Shown: positions 1-9,755 of the stretch, one piece after another | Layout of the letters: each line of letters begins with the position of its first letter | How positions within the stretch are numbered: position 1 is the first letter of the stretch | Source: Massilia sp. WG5 | GTDB taxonomy: Bacteria > Pseudomonadota > Gammaproteobacteria > Burkholderiales > Burkholderiaceae_D | NCBI RefSeq assembly: GCF_001412595.2 | Contig: NZ_CP012640.2 | Coordinates: 2,108,001-2,172,000, forward strand | Reading direction: 5' to 3' | DNA length: 64,000 nucleotides | The notes under the pieces: generated by a model | Databases searched by the model: none | The model's input: the letters and a program-made list of their open reading frames with translations, nothing else | What the model was told of the DNA's origin: nothing | Translations under genes and position numbers: made by a program

Positions 1-2499
1 GGCGAACTGCCGCTGAACGCCGGCCAGCAGATCACCGCCACCGTGGTGGTAACCGGCCAGCTGTCGAACGTCGAACAGTTCGGCAACATCGTGCTGCGCG
101 CGAACCCGGACGGCTCGACCGTGCGCCTGAAGGACGTGGCCCGCATCGAGATCGGCGGCCAGGCCTACACGACCGCGGCGCGCCTGAACGGCAAGCCGTC
201 CAGCGGCATCGGCGTGCAGCTGTCGCCGACCGGTAACGCGCTGGAAACCGCGCAGCTGATCAAGGCCCGCATGGCCGAGCTGCAGAAGTATTTCCCGCAC
301 GGCATGAAGTACGCGATTCCCTACGACTCGACCAAGTTCATCCAGATTTCGATCAAGCAGGTCATCGAGACCCTGATCGAGGCCGTGATCCTGGTGTTCA
401 TCGTGATGTTCGTGTTCCTGCAGAACATCCGCTACACCGTGATCCCGACCATCGTGGTGCCGGTCGCCCTGCTCGGCTCCTTCGCCACCCTGCTGGCGCT
501 GGGCTTCTCGATCAACGTGCTGACCATGTTCGGCATGGTGCTGGTGATCGGTATCGTGGTCGACGACGCCATCGTGGTGGTGGAGAACGTCGAACGCATC
601 ATGTCCGAGGAAGGCCTGCCGCCGCTGCAGGCGACCCGCAAGGCGATGGGCCAGATCTCGGGCGCGATCATCGGCGTGACCGTGGTGCTGATCTCGGTGT
701 TCGTGCCGCTGGCCTTCTTCGCCGGCGCGGTCGGCAACATCTACCGCCAGTTCTCGGCGGTGATGGTGTCCTCGATCGCCTTCTCGGCCTTCCTGGCGCT
801 GTCGCTGACGCCGGCGCTGTGCGCGCACCTGCTCAAGCCGGTGGAAGCCGGCCACCACATGGAGAAGCGCGGCTTCTTCGGCTGGTTCAACCGCAGCTTC
901 TCCACCGGCGCCAAGCGCTATGAAGGCTTCGTCGGCAAGATCCTGCGCCGCACCGGCCGCGCGATGGTCGTGTTCGTGCTGCTGATCGGCCTGGTCGGCC
1001 TGGTCTTCAGCAAGATGCCGAACTCCTTCCTGCCGAACGAGGACCAGGGCTACATCATCGCCAACATCCAGCTGCCGCCGGGCGCCACCGCCCAGCGTAC
1101 CGACGCCGTGCTGCACGCGATGGAAAACTACGTCATGAAGCAGCCGGAAGTGGCCGACATGGTCGCCGTGACCGGCTTCTCGTTCTCCGGCCAGGGCCAG
1201 AACATGGGCCTGGCGTTCATCCCGCTGAAACCCTGGGACGAGCGCAAGGCGAAGGGTTCGGACGCACAGAGCCTGGCCGGGCGCATCACGATGCACCTGG
1301 GCGCGCTGCGCGACTCCTTCATCTTCGTGGTGAGCCCGCCGCCGATCCCGGAACTGGGCCGCGGCGCCGGCTTCTCCTTCCGCCTGCAGGACCGCGGCGG
1401 CCTCGGCCACGCAGCCCTGCTGCAGGCGCGTAACCAGCTGCTGGGCATGGCGATGCAGAGCAAGGTCCTGACCGGCATCCGTCCGGAAGGCCTGGAAGAT
1501 GCGCCGCAGCTGCAGCTCGATATCGACCGCGACAAGGCGCAGGCCCTGGGCGTGACTTTCGATGCGATCAACACCGCGATCTCGACCTCGCTCGGTTCTT
1601 CCTACGTGAACGACTTCCCGAACGCCGGCCGCCTGCAGCGCGTGGTGGTGCAGGCCGACGCCAAGGACCGCATGCAGCCGGAAGACCTGCTGCGCCTGAA
1701 CGCCATGAATACCAAGGGCCAGCCGGTGCCGCTGTCGGCATTCGCGTCCACCAGGTGGATCAACGGTCCGCAGCAGACCACCCGCTACAACGGCTATCCG
1801 GCGATGAGCATCACCGGCGAACCGAAGCCGGGCTATTCGTCGGGCGACGCGCTGCAGGAGATGCAGACCCTGGCCGCCAAGCTGCCGGCCGGCTTCGCCT
1901 ACGAGTGGACCGGCCAGTCGCGCGAAGAGATCCTGTCCGGATCGACCGTGTTCGTCCTGATCGGCTTCTCGCTGCTGGCCGTGTTCCTGGCCCTGGCTGC
2001 GCTGTATGAAAGCTGGTCGATCCCGGTCTCGGTGCTGCTGGTGGTGCCGCTGGGCGTGCTCGGCTCGCTGCTGGCGGCGACCATGCGCGGCATGCCGAAC
2101 GACGTCTACTTCAAGGTCGGCCTGATCACCGTGATCGGCCTGGCGGCGAAGAACGCGATCCTGATCATCGAGTTCGCGAAGGACCTGCAGGCGCAGGGCA
2201 AGTCGCCGATCGAAGCGGCGCTGCAGGCAGCCCACCTGCGTTTCCGTCCGATCGTCATGACCTCGCTGGCCTTCATCCTCGGCGTGCTGCCGCTGGTGAT
2301 CGCGAACGGCGCCGGCGCGGCTTCGCAGCGCGCCATCGGTACCGGCGTGATGGGCGGCATGGTCACCGCAACCGCACTCGGCGTGCTCTTCGTGCCGGTG
2401 TTCTTCGTGGTGATCCGCAGTTTCTTCAAAGGCAGCGACCGCACGCGCAAGATGTACGCGCACGAAGAAGACACCACTGTCATCAACGAGAAAATCTGA
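1..2499 (+). CDS. RND (HAE-1) efflux pump permease, 5'-truncated by window edge
   Basis: Inner-membrane proton/drug antiporter subunit of a tripartite AcrB/MexF-type efflux pump. The frame is open from base 1, so the true start lies upstream; the ATG at 43 is internal. The 832 residues present fit a usual length near 1,050, with about 215 N-terminal residues missing. Motif GIVVDDAIVVVEN (window residues ~184-196) carries the paired aspartates of the proton relay. GLAAKNAILIIEF (~713-725) carries the relay lysine of the second transmembrane half. Hydrophobic helices alternate with two large periplasmic loops, as in the family. Its stop overlaps the start of the outer-membrane gene (ATGA at 2496-2501), so the two are translationally coupled; the periplasmic adaptor is presumably upstream. 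Substrate cannot be read from sequence. Confidence 0.96.
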   Translation, partial: GELPLNAGQQITATVVVTGQLSNVEQFGNIVLRANPDGSTVRLKDVARIEIGGQAYTTAARLNGKPSSGIGVQLSPTGNALETAQLIKARMAELQKYFPHGMKYAIPYDSTKFIQISIKQVIETLIEAVILVFIVMFVFLQNIRYTVIPTIVVPVALLGSFATLLALGFSINVLTMFGMVLVIGIVVDDAIVVVENVERIMSEEGLPPLQATRKAMGQISGAIIGVTVVLISVFVPLAFFAGAVGNIYRQFSAVMVSSIAFSAFLALSLTPALCAHLLKPVEAGHHMEKRGFFGWFNRSFSTGAKRYEGFVGKILRRTGRAMVVFVLLIGLVGLVFSKMPNSFLPNEDQGYIIANIQLPPGATAQRTDAVLHAMENYVMKQPEVADMVAVTGFSFSGQGQNMGLAFIPLKPWDERKAKGSDAQSLAGRITMHLGALRDSFIFVVSPPPIPELGRGAGFSFRLQDRGGLGHAALLQARNQLLGMAMQSKVLTGIRPEGLEDAPQLQLDIDRDKAQALGVTFDAINTAISTSLGSSYVNDFPNAGRLQRVVVQADAKDRMQPEDLLRLNAMNTKGQPVPLSAFASTRWINGPQQTTRYNGYPAMSITGEPKPGYSSGDALQEMQTLAAKLPAGFAYEWTGQSREEILSGSTVFVLIGFSLLAVFLALAALYESWSIPVSVLLVVPLGVLGSLLAATMRGMPNDVYFKVGLITVIGLAAKNAILIIEFAKDLQAQGKSPIEAALQAAHLRFRPIVMTSLAFILGVLPLVIANGAGAASQRAIGTGVMGGMVTATALGVLFVPVFFVVIRSFFKGSDRTRKMYAHEEDTTVINEKI

Positions 2500-3950
2500 T
2501 GAGCGACATGAAACGACTCAGCACTACTCTGCTTCCCCTCACGCTGGCGCTGTCGCTGGCAGGCTGCGTGAACCTGGCGCCCAAGTTCGAGCGCCCGGCG
2601 GCGCCGGTGGCGGGCGCCTTCCCGACCGTGGAAGGCACCGTCAGCAGCGGCAACGCGGTCGCCGCCCAGGCGCCCGCCAACATCGCCTGGCAGCGCTTCT
2701 TCGCGGACGCCCGCCTGCAGCAGCTGATCACGCTGGCGCTGGCGAATAACCGCGACCTGCGCGTGTCGATCCTGAACATCGAGCAGGCGCGTGCGGCCTA
2801 CCAGATCCAGCGCGCAGCGCAGCTGCCGACGGTCAACGGGGTCGTCAACGAGAACCGCGCGACCACCGGCGGCCAGAATAATCCGGTCACCACCACCTAC
2901 CAGGCCGGCTTCGCGGTGTCGGCCTTCGAGCTCGACCTGTTCGGCCGGGTGCGCAACCTGTCGCAGGCGGCGCTGTCGCAATTCCTCGCCACCGGGGAAG
3001 CGCGCAAGACTGCCCAGATCAGCCTGATCGCGTCGGTAGCCAACACCTACCTGACCTTCCTGGCCGACGAGGAACTGCTGGCGCTGACCCAGCAGACCCT
3101 GAAGACGCGCGAGGAATCGCTGCGCCTGAGCCAGCTGCGCTTCGAGAACGGCGTCTCGTCCAAGCTCGACCTGCAGCAGGCGGTCTCGCTGGTCGAACAG
3201 GCCCGCACCACGCTGGCCCAGGCCCAGCGCCAGCGCGCCCAGGACCTGAACCTGCTGACCCTGCTGATCGGCCAGCCGATCCCGGACAACCTGCCGCAGG
3301 GCGCCACCCTGGCCGCGACCCAGCTGCCCGACCTGCCGGCCGGCCTGCCGTCCGACCTCCTGATCGCGCGGCCGGACATCCGCGCCGCCGAGCAGCAGCT
3401 GATCGCCGCCAACGCCAACATCGGCGCCGCCCGTGCGAACTACTTCCCGCGCATCTCGCTGACCGCCACCGCCGGCACCGTCAGCAACGAGCTGTCGGGC
3501 CTGTTCAAGAGCGGTTCCTACGGCTGGACCTTCTCGCCGCAGGCGCTGCTGCCGATCTTCGACTTCGGCGCCCGCCGCGCCGGCGTCGAGAGCGCGCGCG
3601 CCGGCCGCGACATCGCGGTGGCGCGCTACGAGCAATCGATTCAGACTGCGTTCCGCGAAGTGGCGGACGCGCTGGCCGGCCAGGCCACCTTCAGCGAGCA
3701 GCTGCGCGCCCAGCAGGCCGTGGCCGCGGCCGAAGCCGACCGCTTCCGCCTGTCCGACCTGCGCTACCGCAGCGGCACCGCCAGCTACCTCGACCTGCTG
3801 GATGCCCAGCGTTCGCTGTTCAGCGCCCAGCAGCAGGCGATCCAGGCAAACCTGGCACGCCTGCAGAACCAGGTCACGCTGTACCGCGTGCTGGGCGGCG
3901 GCTGGAGCGAACCCGGCAGCGCCAACGGGAATGCGACCGCGGCGCGCTAG
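2499..3950 (+). CDS. NodT-family efflux outer-membrane lipoprotein
   Basis: Outer-membrane channel (TolC/OprM class) of the efflux pump encoded just upstream. The 483-residue length is typical. The N-terminus is a lipoprotein signal peptide ending in the lipobox LAGC (cysteine near residue 23), so the mature protein should be lipid-anchored. Two related halves carry the helix-strand repeats of the family, including ARPDIRAAEQQLIAANANIG and the C-terminal RYRSGTASYLDLLDAQRSLF region. The start overlaps the permease stop. A perfect 20-bp hairpin with a T-run follows 40 bp after the stop, so the efflux operon ends here. Confidence 0.95.
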   Translation: MSDMKRLSTTLLPLTLALSLAGCVNLAPKFERPAAPVAGAFPTVEGTVSSGNAVAAQAPANIAWQRFFADARLQQLITLALANNRDLRVSILNIEQARAAYQIQRAAQLPTVNGVVNENRATTGGQNNPVTTTYQAGFAVSAFELDLFGRVRNLSQAALSQFLATGEARKTAQISLIASVANTYLTFLADEELLALTQQTLKTREESLRLSQLRFENGVSSKLDLQQAVSLVEQARTTLAQAQRQRAQDLNLLTLLIGQPIPDNLPQGATLAATQLPDLPAGLPSDLLIARPDIRAAEQQLIAANANIGAARANYFPRISLTATAGTVSNELSGLFKSGSYGWTFSPQALLPIFDFGARRAGVESARAGRDIAVARYEQSIQTAFREVADALAGQATFSEQLRAQQAVAAAEADRFRLSDLRYRSGTASYLDLLDAQRSLFSAQQQAIQANLARLQNQVTLYRVLGGGWSEPGSANGNATAAR

Positions 3951-3990
3951 GCCTCGACGCTAGTTTCTGCGCGCCATTGAAGGGCTCCCA

Positions 3991-4050
3991 ACCGGGGCCG
4001 TCCTGCGATTTCGGTATCATGGAATCGCAGGACGGCCCCGGTTTCTTTTT
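3991..4050 (+). terminator. Rho-independent terminator of the efflux operon
   Basis: A perfect 20-bp inverted repeat (3991-4010 and 4023-4042) with a 12-nt loop is followed by a T-rich run (TTTCTTTTT, 4042-4050). The stem is about twice the usual terminator length. It lies between the nodT stop at 3950 and the next ATG at 4066. Confidence 0.88.
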
Positions 4051-4065
4051 GCCTGTCTCCATCTC

Positions 4066-5055
4066 ATGCGCACCTTTCTACGTGATCACTGGAACGCCCT
4101 TGCCGCCATCGTTCTTCTGGTGCTGCTGGCAGCGGTGACCGTCAATCCAGGCGCGGCGGTCCCCGAGCTTCCGCTGGCGGCGCGCCTGCGCGCCCACGTG
4201 ACGGCCATCGCTTCCAGCGAACACGACACCGCCACGCCGGCCGAACGCGAGCAGGCGGCCCGCTACATCGAAAGCGTGCTGCGCAGCGAAGGCTACGCGA
4301 TCCGGCGCCGGGAATACCGGGCCGGCGGGGAGATGGTCCGCAATATCGAGGTCTCCATCGCGAACGTCGCCCCGCACACGAAGCCGGCGCGCATCTTCAT
4401 CGTCGGCGCCCACTACGACTCGGCGCCGGGCGCGCCCGGCGCGAATGACAACGGCAGCGGCGCCGCCGCCGTGCTGGAACTGTCGCGCCTGCTCAAGGAC
4501 ATGCGCCCCAGCCAGGGCACGGAAGTGAAGTTCGTCTTCTTCGTCAACGAGGAAGCGCCCTGGTTCAAAGGGGAAGAGATGAGCGGCATCCAGCACGCGC
4601 CGGTGCTGGAAACCATCGGCTGGTACACGCAGCAGCGCCACGGCCGGCAGCCGCCGGCCGGCACGGAGAAACGCTTTCCGGATGGCGGACGCCCGGACGC
4701 CGGCCGCCCGGACGCCGGCAATTTCATCGCCTTCGTCGGCACGCTGGAATCCTCGCGCCTGGTGCAGGACGCCCTGTCGGCCTTCCGCGCCGTCTCCGAC
4801 TTTCCCGCCCATGGCCTGGCCGCGCCGGCCTATGTGCAGGGCGTGACCCTGTCCGACCACGCTTCCTACCGGCGCTTCGGCTATCCCGCCATCATGATCA
4901 CGGACACCGGCTTCATGCGCTACCCCTACTACAAGATGGCAGCGAACGACGGCGCCGACGGCACGCCGGACAAGCTCGACTACGACAGCACCGCACGCGT
5001 GTTGCAGGGCCTGGCGCGCACGCTCAGGGCGCTGGCGGCCGGTGCGCAGGGCTGA
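4066..5055 (+). CDS. M28-family zinc aminopeptidase, membrane-anchored or secreted
   Basis: Predicted metallopeptidase of family M28 (329 aa). An N-terminal hydrophobic segment (residues ~10-28) would export or anchor it with the catalytic domain in the periplasm. Zinc-site motifs are in family order: GAHYDS (first His), ANDNGSG (bridging Asp), FVNEEAPWF (catalytic Glu pair) and SDHASYRRFGYPA (last His). A short in-frame repeat GRPDAGRPDAG (residues ~207-217) sits in a loop, encoded by a 15-bp DNA repeat. It stands alone downstream of the efflux terminator and ends 14 bp before the HAD gene. The family is certain; the substrate is unknown. Confidence 0.9.
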   Translation: MRTFLRDHWNALAAIVLLVLLAAVTVNPGAAVPELPLAARLRAHVTAIASSEHDTATPAEREQAARYIESVLRSEGYAIRRREYRAGGEMVRNIEVSIANVAPHTKPARIFIVGAHYDSAPGAPGANDNGSGAAAVLELSRLLKDMRPSQGTEVKFVFFVNEEAPWFKGEEMSGIQHAPVLETIGWYTQQRHGRQPPAGTEKRFPDGGRPDAGRPDAGNFIAFVGTLESSRLVQDALSAFRAVSDFPAHGLAAPAYVQGVTLSDHASYRRFGYPAIMITDTGFMRYPYYKMAANDGADGTPDKLDYDSTARVLQGLARTLRALAAGAQG

Positions 5056-5069
5056 GGCGGGAGGCGCGC

Positions 5070-5798
5070 ATGACGTGCAGGCTCCAGCAGGTCGGCTTCC
5101 TCGGCTTCGACGTGTTCGGCACCGTCGTCGACTGGCGCTCGGGCGTGGCGCGCGCGGCCGCGCTTTTCCTGGAGCGCTACGACATCGAACTCGATCCCTT
5201 CGCCTTCGCCAACGCCTGGCGCGCGCTGTACCAGCCGTCGATGGAAAAGGTGCGTTCGGGCGAGCGGCCCTGGGTCCGACTCGACGTGCTGCAGCGCGAG
5301 AACCTCGAACGCCTGCTTGCCTCGCACGGCGTGGCGGTGGACGACATTCCCGAGCAGGACCTGGCGGACCTGACGCGCGCCTGGGAAAGGCTGGATCCCT
5401 GGCCCGATTCCGTGGCGGGGCTGACGCGCCTGAAGCGCCGCTTCGCCATCGCGCCGATCTCGAACGGGCATATCGCGGGCATGCTGTGTCTGGCCCGCTT
5501 CGGCGGCCTGCCCTGGGACGCGATACTGGGCGCGGAAATCGCGCGCAACTACAAGCCGCAGCCGGCCACCTACCTGGCGTCGCTGGACGCGGCCGGCTTC
5601 GCGCCCGGACAGGCGGCAATGGTCGCCGCGCACAATGGCGACCTGCGCGCCGCCCGGGCCCTGGGCATGCGCACCGTGTTCGTATGCCGGCCGCATGAAT
5701 ACGGGCCGGACCAGGACACGGACCTGCGTGCCGAAGACGACTGGGACGTGGTGGCGGCGTCGCTGACCGAGGTAGCGGACATCTTGGGCTGCGCCTGA
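5070..5798 (+). CDS. Haloacid dehalogenase type II (HAD superfamily hydrolase)
   Basis: HAD hydrolase of the L-2-haloacid dehalogenase type (242 aa), cytoplasmic. The nucleophile motif is GFDVFGTVVDWRSG near the N-terminus; the class usually reads FDxYGTLxD, so the Tyr is replaced by Phe. Motif II is PISNGH (residues ~129-134), the conserved lysine lies in NYKPQPATY, and motif III is MVAAHNGDLRAARALGM. GGAGG-like bases (5056-5061) precede the ATG. The preceding M28 gene ends 14 bp upstream, so co-transcription is plausible. HADs of this type often act on substrates other than haloacids, so the exact reaction is open. Confidence 0.88.
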   Translation: MTCRLQQVGFLGFDVFGTVVDWRSGVARAAALFLERYDIELDPFAFANAWRALYQPSMEKVRSGERPWVRLDVLQRENLERLLASHGVAVDDIPEQDLADLTRAWERLDPWPDSVAGLTRLKRRFAIAPISNGHIAGMLCLARFGGLPWDAILGAEIARNYKPQPATYLASLDAAGFAPGQAAMVAAHNGDLRAARALGMRTVFVCRPHEYGPDQDTDLRAEDDWDVVAASLTEVADILGCA

Positions 5799-5939
5799 GC
5801 CCCCGCACGCACGCACGCTGCAAATTTACGACAATGTGCACCGCCAGCGTGCAAAATTTTTCCGCACTGCAAGTAATTACTCCATACTTACCTTGGGTAT
5901 TATAAAAATTAATTATTCATACCAAGAGGAAAACCGGAG

Positions 5940-7586
5940 ATGATGAAGTACTTCCTGCGTCACATGCGCATCGGTAGCCGTCTGACCGTTGCTTTTGCCC
6001 TGATCCTGGCGCTTGCCGCCATTGCCACCGCTTCCGCCCTGCTGGCCGCCCGCGCCAACGCCGACGCGACCGAAAAGATGCTGGCAGTCCCGCTGACCAA
6101 GGAACGCCTGGTATCCGACTGGAACACGAACACGTATTCAGCCATCGTCCGCACCTCGCTGATCGCGCGCAGCAACGACACGACGCTGAGCACCGTGTTC
6201 GCCAAGGACATCGCCGACAGCGTCACCAGCACCACCGAGATCATCAAGAAGGTCGAGCCGCTGCTCGACTCGCCGGCGGAAAAGGAGCATCTGAAAAAGG
6301 TGCAGGCGCTGCGCGCCAGCTACCAGGCCGCCAAGGTCGAGGTCATGAATGCCAAGAAGGCCGGCGACGCGATCACCGCCGAACGCCGCTACGACGAAGG
6401 TTTCGCGCCCGCCGCCCGGGCCTACTCGGCCTCGCTGCAGGAATTGCTGGCGATGCAGCGCAGCACCATCGACCAGATGGCGCAGGCCAGCCGCGCCGCC
6501 ACCGACGAACGGGTGCGCCTCGTGCTGCTGCTGGGCGTCCTGATGATCGCACTGGGCGCATTCGCCGCGGTGGCGATCACGCGCAGCATCGTCCGCCCGC
6601 TGTCGCGCGCGGTGAAAGTGGCCGAGACGGTGGCCGACGGCGACCTCACCGGTTCCTTCGACCGCGGACGCGGCGACGAGATCGGCGACCTGCTGCGCGC
6701 CATGCAGACCATGAACGACGGCCTGGCGAAGGTGGTGTCCGAGGTGCAGCAAGGCACGCGGACGATCGCTTCCGGCTCCACCGAAATCGCGAGCGGCAAC
6801 CTGGACCTGTCGGCGCGCACCGAACAGCAGGCCAGCTCGCTGGAGGAAACCGCCGCCTCGATGGAAGAATTGACCTCGACCGTGCGCCACAACGCCGAGA
6901 ATGCCACCCAGGCCAACCAGATGGCCCAGGCGGCATCAACGGTCGCCGCGCGCGGCGGCGAGATCGTCGGCCAGGTGGTCGACACGATGGGCGCCATCGA
7001 CGGCGCCTCGCGCAAGATCGTCGACATCATCGGCGTCATCGACGGCATCGCCTTCCAGACGAATATCCTGGCGCTGAACGCAGCGGTGGAAGCGGCCCGC
7101 GCCGGCGAGCAGGGCCGCGGCTTCGCGGTGGTGGCTTCGGAAGTGCGCAACCTGGCGCAGCGCTCGGCCACCGCGGCGCGCGAGATCAAGGGTTTGATCG
7201 GCGACTCGGTCGCCCAGGTGAATACCGGCACCAAGCTGGTGCAGCAGGCCGGCGCCACGATCGAGGAAGTCGTCGCCAGCGTGGCGCGGGTGGCGGACAT
7301 CATGGCCGAGATCACCGCGGCCAGCCGCGAGCAGAGCGCCGGCATCGACCAGGTGAATGCGGCGATCACGCAGATGGACCAGGTCACCCAGCAGAACGCG
7401 GCCCTGGTCGAGGAAGCCGCCGCGGCGGCGTCCAGCATGCAGGAACAGTCGGCGCGGCTGGCGCAGCTGATGGCCCGCTTCCGCCTCGCGGAAGCCGGCG
7501 CCGCGGCCCCGACGGCGCGCGCGGGCGGCGCCCGCCACGAACCTGGCGCCCTGCCGCGCCTGGCCTCGGCCGTCGCCGCACATTAA
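5940..7586 (+). CDS. Methyl-accepting chemotaxis protein (four-helix-bundle sensor)
   Basis: Transmembrane chemoreceptor (548 aa). TM1 is at residues ~13-36, followed by a helical periplasmic domain of the 4HB_MCP type (~37-192), TM2 (~193-217), a HAMP domain, and the cytoplasmic signalling coiled coil. The hairpin tip is the invariant kinase/CheW contact ([17 protein letters not shown], around residues 373-389). The C-terminus lacks an NWETF-type receptor-docking pentapeptide, so it probably relies on other receptors for adaptation enzymes. Start: tandem ATGATG with AAGAGGA upstream; the first ATG is used here. The 140 bp upstream are AT-rich. The ligand is not predictable. Confidence 0.95.
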   Translation: MMKYFLRHMRIGSRLTVAFALILALAAIATASALLAARANADATEKMLAVPLTKERLVSDWNTNTYSAIVRTSLIARSNDTTLSTVFAKDIADSVTSTTEIIKKVEPLLDSPAEKEHLKKVQALRASYQAAKVEVMNAKKAGDAITAERRYDEGFAPAARAYSASLQELLAMQRSTIDQMAQASRAATDERVRLVLLLGVLMIALGAFAAVAITRSIVRPLSRAVKVAETVADGDLTGSFDRGRGDEIGDLLRAMQTMNDGLAKVVSEVQQGTRTIASGSTEIASGNLDLSARTEQQASSLEETAASMEELTSTVRHNAENATQANQMAQAASTVAARGGEIVGQVVDTMGAIDGASRKIVDIIGVIDGIAFQTNILALNAAVEAARAGEQGRGFAVVASEVRNLAQRSATAAREIKGLIGDSVAQVNTGTKLVQQAGATIEEVVASVARVADIMAEITAASREQSAGIDQVNAAITQMDQVTQQNAALVEEAAAAASSMQEQSARLAQLMARFRLAEAGAAAPTARAGGARHEPGALPRLASAVAAH

Positions 7587-7599
7587 GCGAAACGGACCT

Positions 7600-9321
7600 T
7601 CAGGAACGGCGCCGGTACAGCCGGAACCGTTCCCGGTCGTCCGCAGGCCGGCTCCCTTCCCAGACCGCGGTCCAGATGCGGCTATCGGGTCGGTGCGGCG
7701 CCTGTCCGTGCGAATCTTCCAGCAGCAGCAGCCGGCAATCGGCATGCGGCTGCAGCTCCAGCCTTTGCGTGATCACGCCGTCGTAGTAGCGCAGCATCGC
7801 CCGTTCGCTCTCCCCGAGTCCATCGCTGGCAATGCACCCGGCGGATGCCGGCAGGGCCGAACGCAGCGACGCGAAGACTTCCCGATAGGACTTGACCTGG
7901 TCGGTCCATGGCATGAACAGCCCCGCCAACAGCAGCCAGCACAGCGCAAGTCCGACGGTCCAGGTCTGGAGCGCGGCCTGCCGCGGGCGGCGCCAGAACA
8001 TCAGCGCGATGCCCACGACGCTCGCGGCCGCACAGCATCCGAGGACGGCGGCGCGGATGCGCCGCTCGGGACTGGGCGGCAGCTGGGCGTACAAGGCGTC
8101 CAGCTGCAGCGGATTACCGGAAAACATGATGTAGCCCCACCCCAGCCACACCAGCAGCGCGATGCCGCCAAAGACCAGTTGCCCGGACCGGCGCCACACG
8201 CGCTCGGCGCGCGCTCCGGGCGACACGGCGCTGCGGGCGCCCAGCAAGGACAAGGGCAGCAACAGGGGCAGCGCATAGCCGCCGCGTGCGGAGGCGGAAA
8301 ACGTCAGCATCGCGAGCACCACGCCGCACATGAGCAGGCATGCCTGCATCAGCTCATCGGTACGCAGCGCCTGCCGTTCGCGCCACAGGGACAGCAGGGC
8401 CAGCGGCGCGGCCGGCAGCGTGATCCACCACAGATTGCGCAGCCAGAAGCCGCTGTCGTGGGGCGCGCCGAGTTCGGGCACCGAGAAGCCGACGAAACGC
8501 CCGATATTGTTCAGCCAGAACCAGTCGGAAAACAGCGCCGGTGAGCGGAGATACAGGGCCGCGGGCCAGATCAGCAGCCAGGGCAGCGCAGCAAGCAGCG
8601 CCGCCAGGACGGTATGCAGGTAGGCGCGCCGGCGCCAGCGGCTGAAGCACAAGGGCAGCAACAGCGCGGTCAGGCCGAACACGCCGGGCGCGATCAGGCC
8701 TTTCGCGAGAAAGCCGACCCCGACCCCGGTGCCGATTTCGCATCCGCTGCTCAGCGGCCGCTCGCGCCAGCGCGGCAGGCCGGCCAGGCCGATCGCCACC
8801 CCGGCCAGCAGGGCCAGGTCGGTCAGCATCTGGTGCGCATAGGCTTCCAGTCCAAGGCAGGCCAGCAGCACGAACACGGCGCTGCGCCCGAACTCGCGAT
8901 CGCGCCAGCGGCGGCCGCAACGGGCGAGCGCAGCGCAGGCCAGCAGCACGAACAGGCCACTCGCCAGGCGCGCGCCGTCGGCCAGCGGCAGGACCGGTGC
9001 AAGGCAGCGGGCGCTCGCCACCGCCGCCCAGTAATACAGCGGCGGCTTTTCCATGAAGGCTTCGCCCGCCATCGTCGGGACCACGAGGTCGCCCGTGTCC
9101 GACATGCTGCGGACGATCTCGGCGATATAGGTTTCGTCCTGTTTCCACGGGTCGTGGCCGGTCAATCCGGACAGCGCATACACGAGAACGAAGCAGACGA
9201 AGGCCCAGCCGCGGGCGGCGAGCATGAAGCCCCGCCCGCGGCCCGGCGGAGAGCCGGGCGCCGCCGGCATCCGCTGCCGCGGGGGGACATCGGGTGCGGC
9301 AAGGGTACGCGAGAAGTCCAT
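7600..9321 (-). CDS. ArnT-like (GT83/PMT family) membrane glycosyltransferase
   Basis: Polytopic inner-membrane glycosyltransferase using a polyprenyl-phosphate sugar donor, related to ArnT, which adds 4-amino-arabinose to lipid A. The first periplasmic loop holds the family signature: DPWKQDETYIAEIVRSM with the catalytic Asp, then GDLVVPTMAGEAFMEKPPLY. About ten or more hydrophobic helices follow, with a hydrophilic C-terminal domain. The start is uncertain: the ATG at 9321 coincides with the predicted transcription start of an operator-driven promoter (9330-9373) and would be leaderless; ATGs at 9270 and 9225 are alternatives, and 9225 starts right at the first helix. Its neighbours and its operator suggest envelope modification. 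The transferred sugar is unknown. Confidence 0.87.
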   Translation of the reverse strand: MDFSRTLAAPDVPPRQRMPAAPGSPPGRGRGFMLAARGWAFVCFVLVYALSGLTGHDPWKQDETYIAEIVRSMSDTGDLVVPTMAGEAFMEKPPLYYWAAVASARCLAPVLPLADGARLASGLFVLLACAALARCGRRWRDREFGRSAVFVLLACLGLEAYAHQMLTDLALLAGVAIGLAGLPRWRERPLSSGCEIGTGVGVGFLAKGLIAPGVFGLTALLLPLCFSRWRRRAYLHTVLAALLAALPWLLIWPAALYLRSPALFSDWFWLNNIGRFVGFSVPELGAPHDSGFWLRNLWWITLPAAPLALLSLWRERQALRTDELMQACLLMCGVVLAMLTFSASARGGYALPLLLPLSLLGARSAVSPGARAERVWRRSGQLVFGGIALLVWLGWGYIMFSGNPLQLDALYAQLPPSPERRIRAAVLGCCAAASVVGIALMFWRRPRQAALQTWTVGLALCWLLLAGLFMPWTDQVKSYREVFASLRSALPASAGCIASDGLGESERAMLRYYDGVITQRLELQPHADCRLLLLEDSHGQAPHRPDSRIWTAVWEGSRPADDRERFRLYRRRS

Positions 9322-9329
9322 ACGCAGCG

Positions 9330-9373
9330 ATTCTAGCCACGCATGCATCACGCAAGGATTACGGTCTAGTCAT
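9330..9373 (-). promoter_or_regulatory. Operator and -10 box upstream of the ArnT-like gene
   Basis: Site ATGACTAGACCGTAAT (minus strand, 9373-9358) matches the palindrome shared by five promoters here, with a perfect promoter-proximal half ACCGTAAT. Then come 22 bp and the -10-like TAGAAT (9335-9330). There is no -35 consensus. The operator centre falls near -42 from the expected start, as for a class II activator. Confidence 0.6.
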
Positions 9374-9390
9374 CTTTGAGATTCGTCACC

Positions 9391-9735
9391 TCAAGCGGCG
9401 CAAGACTTGCCGTGCGGGCCATGGAAGCCCTTGGCTTTCGCGTCCGCTTCCGGCATGTACTCCCCTTTCTTGGTCTTGCCGTAGTACTTGTCGCCCTCGC
9501 AGTGGTAGACCTTGCTGGAGGTGTTGACCCACACCTTGCCGGCGCCGCCGCCGGGCGCCTGCGCGGTTGCGGCGGGCGCGGCCTTGGCGGCCTTGCCGGT
9601 CTTGCCGGCGGGCGTCACGGTGCTCGAGGCCGCGCTGCCGGAGGCCGGGGCGACCGGATTCGGGACGGTGGTTTGCGCCAGCACCGAGCCGGCCATCAGC
9701 ATGCCCACGATGAGGGCGATCGACGTTTTCTTCAT
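9391..9735 (-). CDS. Small secreted protein with a Cys-containing C-terminal motif
   Basis: A 114-residue exported protein of unknown function. A Sec signal peptide ([20 protein letters not shown]) with an AQ cleavage site is followed by a low-complexity Ala/Pro/Thr linker (residues ~21-65). The compact C-terminal domain is [19 protein letters not shown] followed by [17 protein letters not shown] and a final GKSCAA. I recognise this YHCxGxxYYGxTKxGxYMxExxAxxxGF pattern from small secreted proteins of betaproteobacteria; its two cysteines could bridge or bind metal. SD AGGAGAAGT lies just before the ATG. It follows the DUF4337-like gene by 20 bp on the same strand, so it is probably the last gene of a three-gene unit. 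Confidence 0.8.
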   Translation of the reverse strand: MKKTSIALIVGMLMAGSVLAQTTVPNPVAPASGSAASSTVTPAGKTGKAAKAAPAATAQAPGGGAGKVWVNTSSKVYHCEGDKYYGKTKKGEYMPEADAKAKGFHGPHGKSCAA

Positions 9736-9755
9736 TACACTTCTCCTTTAAAAAA

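Noticed and set aside
4681-4716. Repeat GRPDAGRPDAG in the M28 gene as a functional tandem array
   Set aside because: Only two units in a loop; too short to mean more than a small duplication.
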